The notes under the pieces were generated by a model, which was not told where the DNA came from, searched no databases, and saw only the letters and a program-made list of their open reading frames with translations. A program made the translations under genes and the position numbers. A DNA stretch of 64,000 bases, from NCBI RefSeq assembly GCF_001729485.1, contig NZ_CP017157.1:8060001-8124000 (forward strand), read 5' to 3'. This DNA is from Streptomyces lydicus. GTDB taxonomy: Bacteria > Actinomycetota > Actinomycetes > Streptomycetales > Streptomycetaceae. This document shows positions 51,105 through 60,591 of this stretch, one piece after another (position 1 is the stretch's first letter; each line of letters begins with the position of its first letter).

Positions 51105-52016
51105 TCAGGCCGTTACGAGGTAGGAGAAGACGGATTCCAGCGATTCGTCGGAGGGTGAAACCGTCAGCAGGCGGATGCCGTGGTCGCGGGCGACCCGGGG
51201 CAGGAGAGCGGTGAAGCGGGCGAAGTCGACCGCCTGGACGCGCAGCGCGCCCTCGGCGAGGTCGACCTCGATGCCGGACGTCGAGGGGTCGGCGATCAGC
51301 GCCCCGGCCAGCGCCCGGTCGTTGTCCGACCGGACCAGATAGCGGTGCGGGCGGTCGGTCATCAGACGGCGGATCTTGCGGAAGTCACCGGACGCGGCGT
51401 GCCGGCCGGCCACCACCACCTCGATGTGCGAGGCGAGTTGCTCGACCTCCTCCAGGATGTGCGACGAGAACAGCACCGTACGTCCCTGGTCACCCATCCG
51501 CCGCAGCAGTTCCATCAGCTGCATCCGCTGGCGCGGGTCCATGCCGTTGAACGGCTCGTCGAGCAGCAGCACGGAGGGGTCGTGCACCAGCGCGGAGGCC
51601 ATCTTCACGCGCTGCCGCATGCCCTTGCTGTACGTGGAGATCTTGCGGTCCTGGGCGTACTCCATCTCGACGGTGGCCAGCGCACGGCCCGCCTCCTTGC
51701 GGCCGAGACCGTGCAACTCCGCGTTGGCCACGACGAATTCGCGCCCGGTGAGGAAGTCGTACATCGCCTCGCGTTCGGGGACGATGCCCATGTGGCGGTA
51801 GATACCGGCGTTGCGCCAGATCGTCGTCCCGTCGAGGGTGACGGAGCCGTTGGAGGGCGCGAGAAAGCCGCCCATCATGTTGATCAGGGTGGACTTGCCG
51901 GCACCGTTGGGGCCGAGCAGGCCGGTGACGCCGGGGCCGATGGTCATCGTGATGTCGTTGACGGCCACGACGTTGCCGAACCAGCGGGACACGTGGTCGA
52001 TCGAGAGAGTTGTCAT
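51105..52016 (-). CDS. ABC transporter ATP-binding protein
   Basis: A 303-aa ATPase. Walker A is LLGPNGAGKSTL, the signature motif is variant (YSKGMRQR), Walker B is VLLLDEPFNGMD, and the H-loop is FSSHILEEVEQL. The extra C-terminal domain of about 80 residues is typical of exporters of the multidrug/ABC-2 type. It is the third gene of the operon and lies 50 bp downstream of the first permease gene. Confidence 0.93.
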   Translation of the reverse strand: MTTLSIDHVSRWFGNVVAVNDITMTIGPGVTGLLGPNGAGKSTLINMMGGFLAPSNGSVTLDGTTIWRNAGIYRHMGIVPEREAMYDFLTGREFVVANAELHGLGRKEAGRALATVEMEYAQDRKISTYSKGMRQRVKMASALVHDPSVLLLDEPFNGMDPRQRMQLMELLRRMGDQGRTVLFSSHILEEVEQLASHIEVVVAGRHAASGDFRKIRRLMTDRPHRYLVRSDNDRALAGALIADPSTSGIEVDLAEGALRVQAVDFARFTALLPRVARDHGIRLLTVSPSDESLESVFSYLVTA

Positions 52017-52065
52017 GGGCGCGGCCCATTCCTTCGCGGGGTGGTGGTGGGCGACGGGCGGGCGG

Positions 52066-52986
52066 TCACAGGCCGGCCTTGCGGTAGCGGCGCATCAGCA
52101 GGGCATAGCTGCCGGCGATGACGAGCAGCGTGACGAGGAGGTAGACGAAACCGGCTGCGGTCGTGGGTGCCAGGCCGTTGGGGAAGGAGCTGGTGCCGCC
52201 GAGGAAGGTCGACTGCACCCCGTCGATGAGCGTGATCGGGGAGAACAGCCCCAGCCAGCCGACGGCGGACTCGTTGCCCTGGACGAAGGCGATGCCCTGG
52301 ACCGCGCTCACCGCGCCGTACGGAATGGTCAGCACCGCGATCACGGCGGCGACGCCGAAGCCCCGCCGGGGCGTGAGCGCGGAGATCACCAGACCTATCC
52401 CGGCGAACAGCAACGACAGCAGCGCCACGCAGACCAGTCCCTGGGCGAAGCCCTTGGTCTGGTCGAGGAAGTCCAGCTTCGCCAGCAGGGCGCCGACGTA
52501 GAGCACCAGCAGGGGTGCGGCGGTGAGGATGAACAGGGCGCTCGCCATCGCCGCGAACTTCGAGGCCACGTAGTCGCCGCGCTCGATGGGGCGGGAGAAG
52601 TACAGCGGCACGGTCTTGAAGCGCAGATCGCGGGAGACGGACTGCGGCGCCTGCGCGGCGAGGTAGAGGCCGATGACGGCCTGGAGGTAGACGGCGTAGC
52701 GGGTGTAGCCGACCGGCAGGCTGCCGGCCTTGGTGACCACCGTCACCGCCACCATGATCGCGGCGGGCAGGCACATCACCGCGAAGAGCAGCATCGGCAG
52801 CACCTTGCTCTTGGCCGAGCGGCCCAGGCCGTAGGCGCCGCGCAGGCTCTGGGAGAACAGCGACCGGCGGGCGTAGGCGCGGCCCAGCCGGGGGCCGTCG
52901 TAGTGGCGGTAGCCGATGTTGTGGATGGAGGCCCCGCCCTGCGCGGGGGAGGCGTACGTCGTGGGCGGCGTGGGCTCAGGCGACAT
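52066..52986 (-). CDS. ABC-2 type transporter permease
   Basis: A 306-aa permease with a cytoplasmic start (IHNIGYRHYDGPRLGRAYAR) and six hydrophobic segments. The DLRFKTVPLYFSRPIERGDY motif between helices is characteristic of ABC-2 permeases. ATG 52986 has GGAGG eight bases upstream and lies inside the last codons of the upstream ATPase gene (11-nt overlap), so the two are coupled. Confidence 0.9.
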   Translation of the reverse strand: MSPEPTPPTTYASPAQGGASIHNIGYRHYDGPRLGRAYARRSLFSQSLRGAYGLGRSAKSKVLPMLLFAVMCLPAAIMVAVTVVTKAGSLPVGYTRYAVYLQAVIGLYLAAQAPQSVSRDLRFKTVPLYFSRPIERGDYVASKFAAMASALFILTAAPLLVLYVGALLAKLDFLDQTKGFAQGLVCVALLSLLFAGIGLVISALTPRRGFGVAAVIAVLTIPYGAVSAVQGIAFVQGNESAVGWLGLFSPITLIDGVQSTFLGGTSSFPNGLAPTTAAGFVYLLVTLLVIAGSYALLMRRYRKAGL

Positions 52987-54043
52987 CGTGGGCGCCTCCT
53001 TCCCGGGTCGGTGCGGCGGGAGCGGCCGGGGCGCCGGGGGCACCCGGAGTGGCGGGAGCGGCCGGGGTGGCGGGGGCGGCCGGGGTGGTCTGTGCCGCGT
53101 CCGCGTCGCGGAAGACCTCGGCGATCTGGTGGCGGCGCTGTTCCATCCGGACCAGGCCGAGTCCGAGCCCGGCGACGGTATCGCGCACCAGGTCGTAGGT
53201 GTCGTCACCGGCCGCCTCGACGTACAGCAGCCGGCCGGCGGAGGCGAGGCTCTCGGAACCGGGGGCGCCGGCGGTCACGGCGACGCCGGCGCCGGCCAGG
53301 GCGGTACGCAGCGCCGCGGTGCCGTCCGGGTGCGCGTCGGTGTCCGTGACCTCGACCGCGAGCGAGGTCGTGACCTGGGTGAACTCATCGGTGGCGGAGG
53401 AACGCAGCAGCTTGCCGCCGTCGATGACGACGACGTGGTCGCAGGTGCGCTCCAGCTCGCCGAGGAGGTGGGAGGTCACCAGGACGGAGATGCCGAAGTC
53501 GGTGTGCACGCGCCGGATCAGGCCGAGCATCTCGTCCCGTCCGGCCGGGTCGAGGCCGTTGGTGGGCTCGTCGAGGAAGACCAGCTGCGGGTCGTGGACC
53601 AGCGCCTGGGCCAGCTTGACACGCTGCTTCATGCCCGTCGAGTAGCCGCCGATGGGGCGGTAGCGCTCCTCGTAGAGGCCGACGTGGCGCAGGGTGTCGG
53701 CGGTGCGCTCCCGGGCGGCGGTCGGCGGCAGGCCGGACATCCGGGCCATGTGCACGACGAACTCGGTGGCCGAGACGTCCGGCGGCAGGCAGTCGTGCTC
53801 GGGCATGTAGCCGACCCGCTCACGAATGGCGCCGCCGTCCTTGGTCACGTCCAACCCCAGGACGTGGGCGGTCCCCTCGGTGGCCGGGGCCAGGCCGAGG
53901 AGGATCTTGATCAGGGTGGACTTGCCGGCGCCGTTGGCACCCACCAGGCCGGTTACGCCGGGGGCGATGTCAACGGAGAGCCGGTCCAAGGCGGTCACCC
54001 GCGGGTACCGCTTGCTCAGGCTTTCGGTCACGATCACAGTCAC
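52976..54043 (-). CDS. ABC transporter ATP-binding protein
   Basis: A 355-aa ATPase. Walker A is GLVGANGAGKSTLI, the signature is GYSTGMKQR, Walker B is LVFLDEPTNGLD and the H-loop is VTSHLLGELE. The C-terminal extension ends in an Ala/Pro/Thr/Gly repeat tract (residues about 325-350). GTG 54043 gives the family N-terminus TVIVTESLSKRYP; a GTG at 54070 is possible. It is the first gene of the operon, coupled to the permease at 52066. Confidence 0.92.
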   Translation of the reverse strand: MTVIVTESLSKRYPRVTALDRLSVDIAPGVTGLVGANGAGKSTLIKILLGLAPATEGTAHVLGLDVTKDGGAIRERVGYMPEHDCLPPDVSATEFVVHMARMSGLPPTAARERTADTLRHVGLYEERYRPIGGYSTGMKQRVKLAQALVHDPQLVFLDEPTNGLDPAGRDEMLGLIRRVHTDFGISVLVTSHLLGELERTCDHVVVIDGGKLLRSSATDEFTQVTTSLAVEVTDTDAHPDGTAALRTALAGAGVAVTAGAPGSESLASAGRLLYVEAAGDDTYDLVRDTVAGLGLGLVRMEQRRHQIAEVFRDADAAQTTPAAPATPAAPATPGAPGAPAAPAAPTREGGAHDVA

Positions 54044-54347
54044 GTCTTCGACGGTAGTGGTGCCCGCCACATCGGTCGTCAGACCAGACGATGGGATGTG
54101 GGTCCCCCTGCGGTATTACGGCCCGTAGGGGTTCTCCTGCTTCGAGCGGCCCGACCCTCAGGGTTGCGGGTGCCGGGCGGGAGCACCTCGCGGGTGTTCG
54201 GGCGGGGCGCGTTGCCTGCCGGGGCGGGAGCGCGGAGAGCTCAGGGCGTGCGGACCCCTTGACGCAGCCGCCGGCCATTGTCACATTCATCAGTGTCAAG
54301 TTACGGGCACGTACCGCGATGAACTGCTCACGGACGGACGGTTGGCG
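54044..54347. other. Divergent promoter region
   Basis: 304 bp between the ABC operon and the M24 gene. An imperfect inverted repeat (CCCCTGCGG with CCGTAGGGG, 54105-54131) encloses a minus-strand TAATAC that could be the -10 of the ABC operon. TTGACG at 54259 may serve the M24 gene. No gene is visible. Confidence 0.4.
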
Positions 54348-55214
54348 ATGGCCTCAGTCACCTCAGCGACCTCAGCAGGAGCCGGAGAACTCACCGCCGA
54401 GCTAAGGGGGTTCAGAGAGGTCCAGCGGCTCGCCTACGACTGCGCGGAAGCGGTCGCCGCCCAGCTCAAGCCCGGGGTCACCGAGCGCGCGGCGGCACGG
54501 ATGCAGCGCGAGTGGCTGCGCGAGCGCGGGGTGCGAGACTGGTTCCATCTGCCGTTCGCCTGGTTCGGCGACCGCACCGCCTTCGTCAACTTCCGGATAC
54601 CGCTGCAGTTCTTCCCCACCCACCGCGAGCTGGAACCGGGGATGGCCTTCATCCTCGACATGGCCCCCGTCCACAACGGCTTCACGGCCGACATCGGCTA
54701 CTCCGGCTGCCTCGGGCTCAACCCCGTGCACGACCGGCTGCTCGCCGACCTCGAGAACCACCGGGCGCTGATCCTGCGGGAGGTGCGCGAGCGGCGCCCG
54801 TTGCGGGAGATCTACGAGGACGTCGACCGGCTGATGGTGCGGCAGGGCTACGCCAACCGGCACCGCGCCTATCCCTTCGGCGTGATCGCCCACAAGATCG
54901 ACCGGGTCCGGCAGCGCCGCTGGTCCCCCACCCTCTTCGGGTTCGGCGCCCAGTCCCTCAAGGGCCTCGCCTCCGACGCGCTGCACGGCCACCGCGACGG
55001 CTGGTCCCCGCTGTGGAGCCCGTACACCTTTTCCGACCACCCGCCGCAGCCGGGGCTGTGGGCGGTCGAACCCCACCTCGGATTCCGGGGCACGGGCGCG
55101 AAGTTCGAGGAGATCCTGGTGGTGACGGACTCCAAGGACCCGCAGGAGAGCGCCTTTTGGCTGGACGACGATCTGCCGCATGTGCGGCGCTGGCAGGAGG
55201 AGAAGGCCGCGTGA
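54348..55214 (+). CDS. M24-family metallopeptidase
   Basis: A 288-aa pita-bread-fold protein. The metal-binding aspartates are in FILDMAPVHNGFTADIGYSG, a His is in FGVIAHKIDR, and the glutamates are in WAVEPHLGF and AKFEEILVVTD, so all five ligands appear present. It is related to Xaa-Pro/methionine aminopeptidases but lacks an N-terminal domain. Its stop overlaps the next gene start (GTGA), tying it to the hydrolase/SDR fusion, which suggests a shared pathway. Confidence 0.85.
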   Translation: MASVTSATSAGAGELTAELRGFREVQRLAYDCAEAVAAQLKPGVTERAAARMQREWLRERGVRDWFHLPFAWFGDRTAFVNFRIPLQFFPTHRELEPGMAFILDMAPVHNGFTADIGYSGCLGLNPVHDRLLADLENHRALILREVRERRPLREIYEDVDRLMVRQGYANRHRAYPFGVIAHKIDRVRQRRWSPTLFGFGAQSLKGLASDALHGHRDGWSPLWSPYTFSDHPPQPGLWAVEPHLGFRGTGAKFEEILVVTDSKDPQESAFWLDDDLPHVRRWQEEKAA

Positions 55215-57097
55215 ACACGGGACGTGGACGGGACAAGGGCCGGGACCAGAGGCCGGTGCGGGATCCGGGACAGGGCCCGGGGCGGGGCCCGGGGCGGGGC
55301 CCGGGGCGGGAGCCGGTACCGGTGCGGGAGCCGGGCGCGGGGCTCGCGGGGGCCACGGAGCGCTGGGTGCGCACCGGCGGCGTCGAGCTGTGCGTCGCGG
55401 AGCTCGGGGACCGGGCGCACCCCACCGTGGTGCTGGTGCACGGCTATCCCGACAGCAAGGAAGTGTGGTCGGAGGTCGCCCGCGGCCTGGCCGACCGCTT
55501 CCATGTGGTCCTCTACGACGTCCGGGGCTGCGGCCGGTCCACCGCACCACGGCCCCTGCGCGGCGGCTTCACCCTGGAGAAGCTGACGGACGACTTCCTG
55601 GCCGTCGCCGACGCCGTCAGCCCCGACCGCCCGGTCCACCTCGTCGGCCACGACTGGGGTTCCGTGCAGTCATGGGAGTTCGTGACCGTGCCGCGGACGG
55701 AGGGCCGGATCGCCTCCTTCACCTCCATGTCGGGCCCGTCACTGGACCACTTCGGCCACTGGATCAAGCGACGGGTGGCCCGCCCCACTCCCCGCCGGGC
55801 CGCCCAGCTCCTCGCCCAGGGCGCCAAGTCCTGGTACGTCTACATGCTGCACACCCCCGTGCTCCCCGAACTGGCCTGGAAGGGACCGCTCGGCAAGCGC
55901 TGGCCGCAGATCCTGCAGCGGGTGGAGAAGGTCGCGGCCGGCGACTACCCCACCGCCTCGCTGCCGACGGACGCCGCGCACGGCGCCTGGCTCTACCGCG
56001 ACAACGTGCGCGCAAGGCTCCGCCGGCCCCGCACCGACGCCTATGCGCACTGCCCGGTCCAGCTCGTCACCCCCACCGGGGACGCGTTCCTCTCCCAGCG
56101 CCTCTACGACGACCTGGAGCAGTGGGCACCCCGACTGGTGCGGCGCACCCTCCCGGCCAAGCACTGGGTCCCCCGCACCCGCCCCGACCAACTCGTCTCC
56201 TGGATCACCGAGTTCGTCACCGCCCGCGAAGAGGGCGACCCGGCGAAGCACGCCACGGCTCCCGGCCCGTACGCGGACCGGTTCGGCGGGCAGCTGGTGC
56301 TGGTGACCGGCGCGGCCAGTGGCATCGGCCGGGCGACGGCGTTCGCCTTCGCCGAGGCCGGCGCCCGGGTCGTCGCCGTGGACCGGGACGCCGAGGGCGC
56401 GGCCCGGACCGCCGAGATGTCCCGTCTGATCGGTGCTCCACACGCCTGGTCGGAGGTCGTCGACGTCTCGGACGAGGCGGCGATGGAGAAGCTCGCCGAC
56501 AAGGTCGACACCGAGTACGGCACCGTCGACGTGCTGGTGAACAACGCCGGCATCGGCCTGTCCGGTTCCTTCCTGGAGACCAGCACCGAGGACTGGAAGA
56601 AGGTGCTGGACGTCAACCTGTGGGGTGTCATCCACGGCTGCCGGGCCTTCGGGCGGCGGATGGCGGAGCGCGGGCAGGGCGGCCACATCGTCAACACCGC
56701 CTCGGCCGCGGCCTTCCAGCCGTCGAAGATGCTGCCCGCCTACAGCACCTCGAAGGCGGCGGTGCTGATGCTGAGCGAGTGCCTGCGCGCCGAGCTGGCC
56801 GGCCAGGGCATCGGTGTCTCGGCCATCTGCCCCGGCCTGGTCAACACCAACATCACTGCCACCGCCCGCTTCACCGGTGTCTCCGCCGAGGAGGAGAAGC
56901 GCCGCCAGACCAAGGCCGCGCGGATGTACGGGCTGCGGAACTACCCGCCGGAGAAGGTGGCCGACGCCGTGCTGCGCGCGGTGGTGCGCAACGAGGCGGT
57001 GGTGCCGGTCACCCCCGAGGCCCGCGGTGCCCATCTGCTGTCCCGCTTCGCCCCACGGGCCCTGCGCACCCTCGCCCGCATGGAGCCGAAGCTCTGA
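55211..57097 (+). CDS. Alpha/beta hydrolase-SDR fusion (EphD-like)
   Basis: A 628-aa two-domain enzyme. After a Gly/Pro/Arg repeat leader (about 40 residues) comes an epoxide-hydrolase-like domain: oxyanion HGYPDSKEVW near 78 and nucleophile Asp in VGHDWGSVQSW near 147. From about 360 a short-chain dehydrogenase follows: TGAASGIGRATAF, NNAGIG and the catalytic YSTSKAA near 511. M. tuberculosis EphD has the same fusion and acts on epoxy lipids. It is coupled to the M24 peptidase gene by a 4-nt overlap. Confidence 0.9.
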   Translation: MNTGRGRDKGRDQRPVRDPGQGPGRGPGRGPGREPVPVREPGAGLAGATERWVRTGGVELCVAELGDRAHPTVVLVHGYPDSKEVWSEVARGLADRFHVVLYDVRGCGRSTAPRPLRGGFTLEKLTDDFLAVADAVSPDRPVHLVGHDWGSVQSWEFVTVPRTEGRIASFTSMSGPSLDHFGHWIKRRVARPTPRRAAQLLAQGAKSWYVYMLHTPVLPELAWKGPLGKRWPQILQRVEKVAAGDYPTASLPTDAAHGAWLYRDNVRARLRRPRTDAYAHCPVQLVTPTGDAFLSQRLYDDLEQWAPRLVRRTLPAKHWVPRTRPDQLVSWITEFVTAREEGDPAKHATAPGPYADRFGGQLVLVTGAASGIGRATAFAFAEAGARVVAVDRDAEGAARTAEMSRLIGAPHAWSEVVDVSDEAAMEKLADKVDTEYGTVDVLVNNAGIGLSGSFLETSTEDWKKVLDVNLWGVIHGCRAFGRRMAERGQGGHIVNTASAAAFQPSKMLPAYSTSKAAVLMLSECLRAELAGQGIGVSAICPGLVNTNITATARFTGVSAEEEKRRQTKAARMYGLRNYPPEKVADAVLRAVVRNEAVVPVTPEARGAHLLSRFAPRALRTLARMEPKL

Positions 57098-57382
57098 CCC
57101 CGGCCGAGGCCCCGAGCGCCCCGCCGACTGGAACCGGAGCCCCGGAGCACCGGCGGGCGCCCGGAACACCGGCGGGGGCCCGGAGACGCGGCGGGAGCCC
57201 CGGCGTGAGCTGGGAGCGGCGATACCGCGCTATGCGCGGCGGTCGTACCATCCCTCCCAGGAAGGGTCGCCGCGCACGGCCGTCGCCTACCTGGCGTCCT
57301 CGCCGGCCGCGCGGGCCGCGGCGGGCGCGGTGGGCCGCGCGGCCGTCTCGTAGCGCGCGGCCATCTCGTGAGGAGCACCGCA

Positions 57383-58522
57383 GTGACCGAGCAGCCGCCC
57401 GCAGCACCCCGCCCGGCCGAATACCGCATCGAGGACCTGGCCCACCTCAGCGGCGCCACGGTCCGCACGATCCGCGCCTACCAGGACCGCGGACTGCTCC
57501 CCCGCCCCGAGCGCCGCGGCCGCGCGAACGTCTACGGCGACGCCCATCTGGCGCGGCTGCGCCAGATCGCCGATCTGCTCGACCGCGGCTACACCCTCGC
57601 CAGCATCAAGGAACTCCTCCAGGCGTGGGACGCCGGCCTCGACCTCGGCGGGGTGCTGGGGCTGGTCGCCGAGATCGACGGCCCCTGGACCGACGAGAAG
57701 GCGGCCCGCATCAGCCGCGCCGACCTGGACGCGGCCTTCGGGGGCACCTCCGACGAGTCCGCGGTCGCCGAGGCCGTCGAGCTGGGAGTCCTGGAACGCC
57801 TTCCCGACCGGGACGACGAGTTCCTGGTGCCCAGCCCGCAGGAACTCGCGGTCGCCACCGAACTGCACTCCGCCGGTGTGCCCCTCCTGGCGATCTCCGG
57901 GCATCTGCGGGAGGTGCGCGGACAGGTGGAGCACATCGCCGCCCGCTTCCTGGACTTCACCACCGAGCACGTCTTCCAGCCCTTCCTGGACCACCCGCCG
58001 ACCGAGGCGGAGGCCGCGGAGGCGGCCGCCCTCGTACGCCGGCTGCGCCCGCTGGCCCAGCAGACCATCGACGCCGAACTCGCCCGCGCCATGCGCACCT
58101 TGGCCACCCGCTATCTGCGCCAGCACCTCAGCGAGGCGCTCCCGGAGGCCCGGAGGGCGGCCGCGGCCATGGGCCCGGAGCCGCGGGGGACGACCGGAAC
58201 GAAGGACCCGGCGGCCGAGCGGGCCGCCGGCGTCCACCGGCCCCGGTCCGCCCCCGGGGCGGTCGCGGCCCCCCGTACCGCGACCGCCGCGGAGACGCCC
58301 GGCCCGGAGAGGGCCGCCCCGGAAGCCACGGCTTCGGAGGCGGTGGTGCTCCCCGCCGAAGCCGTAGAGGCCGTGCGGGCCCTGGTGGGCGCCGAGCACA
58401 CCGCGGCGTTCATCACCGCCGCTGCCCGGCGGGAGGTGCAGGCCCGCACCCTGGACGCACTGGCCTCGGGCAGCCCCCGTAGGACGCCCCCCTCGGGTCC
58501 CGCGGCGGGCCCCCACGGATAG
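57383..58522 (+). CDS. MerR-family transcriptional regulator
   Basis: A 379-aa regulator with a MerR helix-turn-helix (YRIEDLAHLSGATVRTIRAY then QDRGLLPRPERRGRANVYG). A long helical C-terminal region ends in an Ala/Pro-rich tail carrying AVRALVGAEHTAAFITAAAR. GTG 57383 follows GAGGAG by seven bases. The 285-bp gap upstream shows no gene. It lies downstream of the EphD-like gene in the same direction but appears to have its own promoter; its targets are unknown. Confidence 0.88.
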   Translation: MTEQPPAAPRPAEYRIEDLAHLSGATVRTIRAYQDRGLLPRPERRGRANVYGDAHLARLRQIADLLDRGYTLASIKELLQAWDAGLDLGGVLGLVAEIDGPWTDEKAARISRADLDAAFGGTSDESAVAEAVELGVLERLPDRDDEFLVPSPQELAVATELHSAGVPLLAISGHLREVRGQVEHIAARFLDFTTEHVFQPFLDHPPTEAEAAEAAALVRRLRPLAQQTIDAELARAMRTLATRYLRQHLSEALPEARRAAAAMGPEPRGTTGTKDPAAERAAGVHRPRSAPGAVAAPRTATAAETPGPERAAPEATASEAVVLPAEAVEAVRALVGAEHTAAFITAAARREVQARTLDALASGSPRRTPPSGPAAGPHG

Positions 58523-58602
58523 GACCCGTCACCCTCCGCCCGCTGTCCGCTCTGTGGTGTTGTCAAGGTTCGGGCGGACGCGCCCGCGCACGTCCTGGCC
58601 GC

Positions 58603-59949
58603 TCAACTCGTCGGATCCGGGAGCCAGTTGCCGTGGAAGCCGTAGGGCACGCGCTGCGGAAGGCGGACCGTGGCCACGGGGTCGGCGGATATGTCCTCCG
58701 CGTCGAGGATCACCAGATCGCTGGTATCGGTCCGCGCGTCGTGGACGTACGTCATCAGCCATCCCCGGCCGCCGGGGAGGTCGTCCGCCGGGGCAAAGGC
58801 CGCTTCGCCCGGCGTGCGGCCCGGACCGAAGTCATGACGGACGACCGCCCCGGTCCGCAGGTCGTAGCGGAGCAGGGCCCCCGGTACGGGGCCGGAACCG
58901 GGCAGCTCGCCCGCGGTGGCATGGCCGAAGCGGGCCGGCAGGCCGGCGAGGCGGTCGTCCACCCGTGGGAACTCGCAAGGGTGGTCGTCGAGTTGTTCCT
59001 CGGCGACCGTGCCCGAGGTGAGGTCGATCGTCCACCGCCACAGGCAGGGCTGGGCCGGGCCACCGAAGTCCGCGTAGCGCGAGACGTGGAGGACGATGCG
59101 GTCGTCACCGTCGTCATGGGCGTTCAGCGCATGGAAGACGTAGCACGGGTCGATGGGCAGCCAGCGGACCTCACCGTACGGGTCGTCGCGGCGCAGCACG
59201 CCCAGCCGGGCCCCGTGCTCCGGGTCCCAGCGGTACGGCATGCCGGGGTGGGCACGGTCAAAGACCAGCGGGAGGTCCATGAAGACGACATGGCCGGCGG
59301 TCAGGTGGAAGTCGTGCATCATCGTGGACGCCGGCATGTCGACCGGGCGGCTGACCACCAACTCGCCGGCGGCATCGGCGCGGTGGTAGGTGAGGTACGG
59401 CGGAGCGACGTCGTAGCCGAAGAAGTGCAGCTCACCGGTGGTCGGGCAGGTCTTGGGGTGGGCGGTCATGGCGGTGGTGAGCCGGCCGCCGAAGTCGTAG
59501 GCGCCGACGGTCTCCAGCTCGTGGCCGGGACGACAGTCGATCTCGTAGGGGAGCGAGGTCTCGACCAGGGCGAACGTGCGGCCGGCGTGCCGGACGACAT
59601 GCGTGTTGGCCACGCCCGCCGCGAGGTTGCGTCGACCCCGTGCGTCCCGGACGGGCAGCCCGTCGGTGAAGGTGGCGGTACGCACCCAGCGGTTGCGGTA
59701 CGAGACCGCCCGGCCGCCCTCCAGACGCAGGCCGTGGACCATACCGTCACCGAAGAACCAGTGGGGCGACGCGGCGTCCTTCGGGTTGGGGCCGTTGCGC
59801 AGGAACCAGCCGCTGAGCTCGGGCGGGATCGTGCCGGCGACCGGGAGGTCGTAGGCGGTCAGCTCCTCCGCGACCGGCGCGAAGTTGCCGGCCATGTGCG
59901 GTGCGGGAGCGGTGGACTCGGACGGAGCGGCGGACGAGGTGGTGTTCAT
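58603..59949 (-). CDS. Carotenoid oxygenase (RPE65/CCD family)
   Basis: A 448-aa seven-bladed propeller dioxygenase. The four iron-binding histidines are visible: TAHPKTCPTTGELHFFGYD, MMHDFHLTAGH, YVFHALNAHDDG and the C-terminal GFHGNWLPDP. GWFLRNGPNP near the N-terminus is family-typical. It cleaves carotenoid or stilbene-like double bonds. ATG 59949 overlaps the stop of the upstream membrane-protein gene (ATGA). No crt genes are in the window. It is probably controlled by the divergent PadR protein. Confidence 0.93.
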   Translation of the reverse strand: MNTTSSAAPSESTAPAPHMAGNFAPVAEELTAYDLPVAGTIPPELSGWFLRNGPNPKDAASPHWFFGDGMVHGLRLEGGRAVSYRNRWVRTATFTDGLPVRDARGRRNLAAGVANTHVVRHAGRTFALVETSLPYEIDCRPGHELETVGAYDFGGRLTTAMTAHPKTCPTTGELHFFGYDVAPPYLTYHRADAAGELVVSRPVDMPASTMMHDFHLTAGHVVFMDLPLVFDRAHPGMPYRWDPEHGARLGVLRRDDPYGEVRWLPIDPCYVFHALNAHDDGDDRIVLHVSRYADFGGPAQPCLWRWTIDLTSGTVAEEQLDDHPCEFPRVDDRLAGLPARFGHATAGELPGSGPVPGALLRYDLRTGAVVRHDFGPGRTPGEAAFAPADDLPGGRGWLMTYVHDARTDTSDLVILDAEDISADPVATVRLPQRVPYGFHGNWLPDPTS

Positions 59950-60536
59950 GACGCCAAACCTCCCTGGATGTCGGCCCGCGCACCGGCCTGCGCCATGAAG
60001 CGGGCACGGGCCCGCTCCGGGTACGAGGCGGTGAAGCGGGCGGGAAGGACGAACCCGGCGACCTGGACGAGGATCGAGAAGATCACGTTCACGGCGTAGG
60101 CGGAGGCCACTGCCTGGGCGATCGCACAGAGGGTGAAGGACAGCGCCCACGCGGCCGTGAGCACGACATTGATGCGGCGGAACAGCGGGGTCTCCCAGAC
60201 CTCCGGCGGCGCCATCCGGCGCGCGATCCCCATCGTGAAGGGCCGCCGGACGGCGATCGACGCCCAGGCGATGAGCGCCAGCCAGCCCATCGAGAGCGCG
60301 CTGCCGTACGTCTTGAGGTCGCTGTCGGGGCGGGCGAAGGCCAGCGCGGTGAGCGCCGCGAAGAAGACGATCGTGCCGTACTCCAGCAGGCGGTGGTCGA
60401 CGGCCAGCCCCGCGGCGCGGTCGGCGATGAGCAGGACGACCGAGGCCACCAGACCGGCGATTGCGCCCCACTGCCAGCCGGCCGAGGACACCCCCGCGAA
60501 GACCAGCCACGGGATGAACGCCCGCAGATAGTTCAT
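59946..60536 (-). CDS. Multipass membrane protein, partner of carotenoid oxygenase
   Basis: A 196-aa protein with about five helices (AFIPWLVFAGVSSAGWQWGA, then IAGLVASVVLLIAD, LLEYGTIVFFAALTALAF and VVLTAAWALSFTLCAIAQAV). Charged segments with conserved-looking motifs separate them (RRPFTMGIARRMAPPE). It starts at ATG 60536 with GGGGGAG two bases upstream. It is the first gene of the operon and overlaps the oxygenase gene by 4 nt, so it may handle a lipophilic substrate or product. The exact function is unknown. Confidence 0.8.
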   Translation of the reverse strand: MNYLRAFIPWLVFAGVSSAGWQWGAIAGLVASVVLLIADRAAGLAVDHRLLEYGTIVFFAALTALAFARPDSDLKTYGSALSMGWLALIAWASIAVRRPFTMGIARRMAPPEVWETPLFRRINVVLTAAWALSFTLCAIAQAVASAYAVNVIFSILVQVAGFVLPARFTASYPERARARFMAQAGARADIQGGLAS

Positions 60537-60591
60537 GGCTCCCCCTTTTTCTTCGCGGCCCCGGATCCCTCACCCGCCGCCACATTCCAAC

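Noticed and set aside
55180..58482. 1100-codon open frame across the hydrolase/SDR region
   Set aside because: It is an out-of-frame shadow of the EphD-like and MerR genes; the translation is Arg/Pro/Gly-rich with no motifs.
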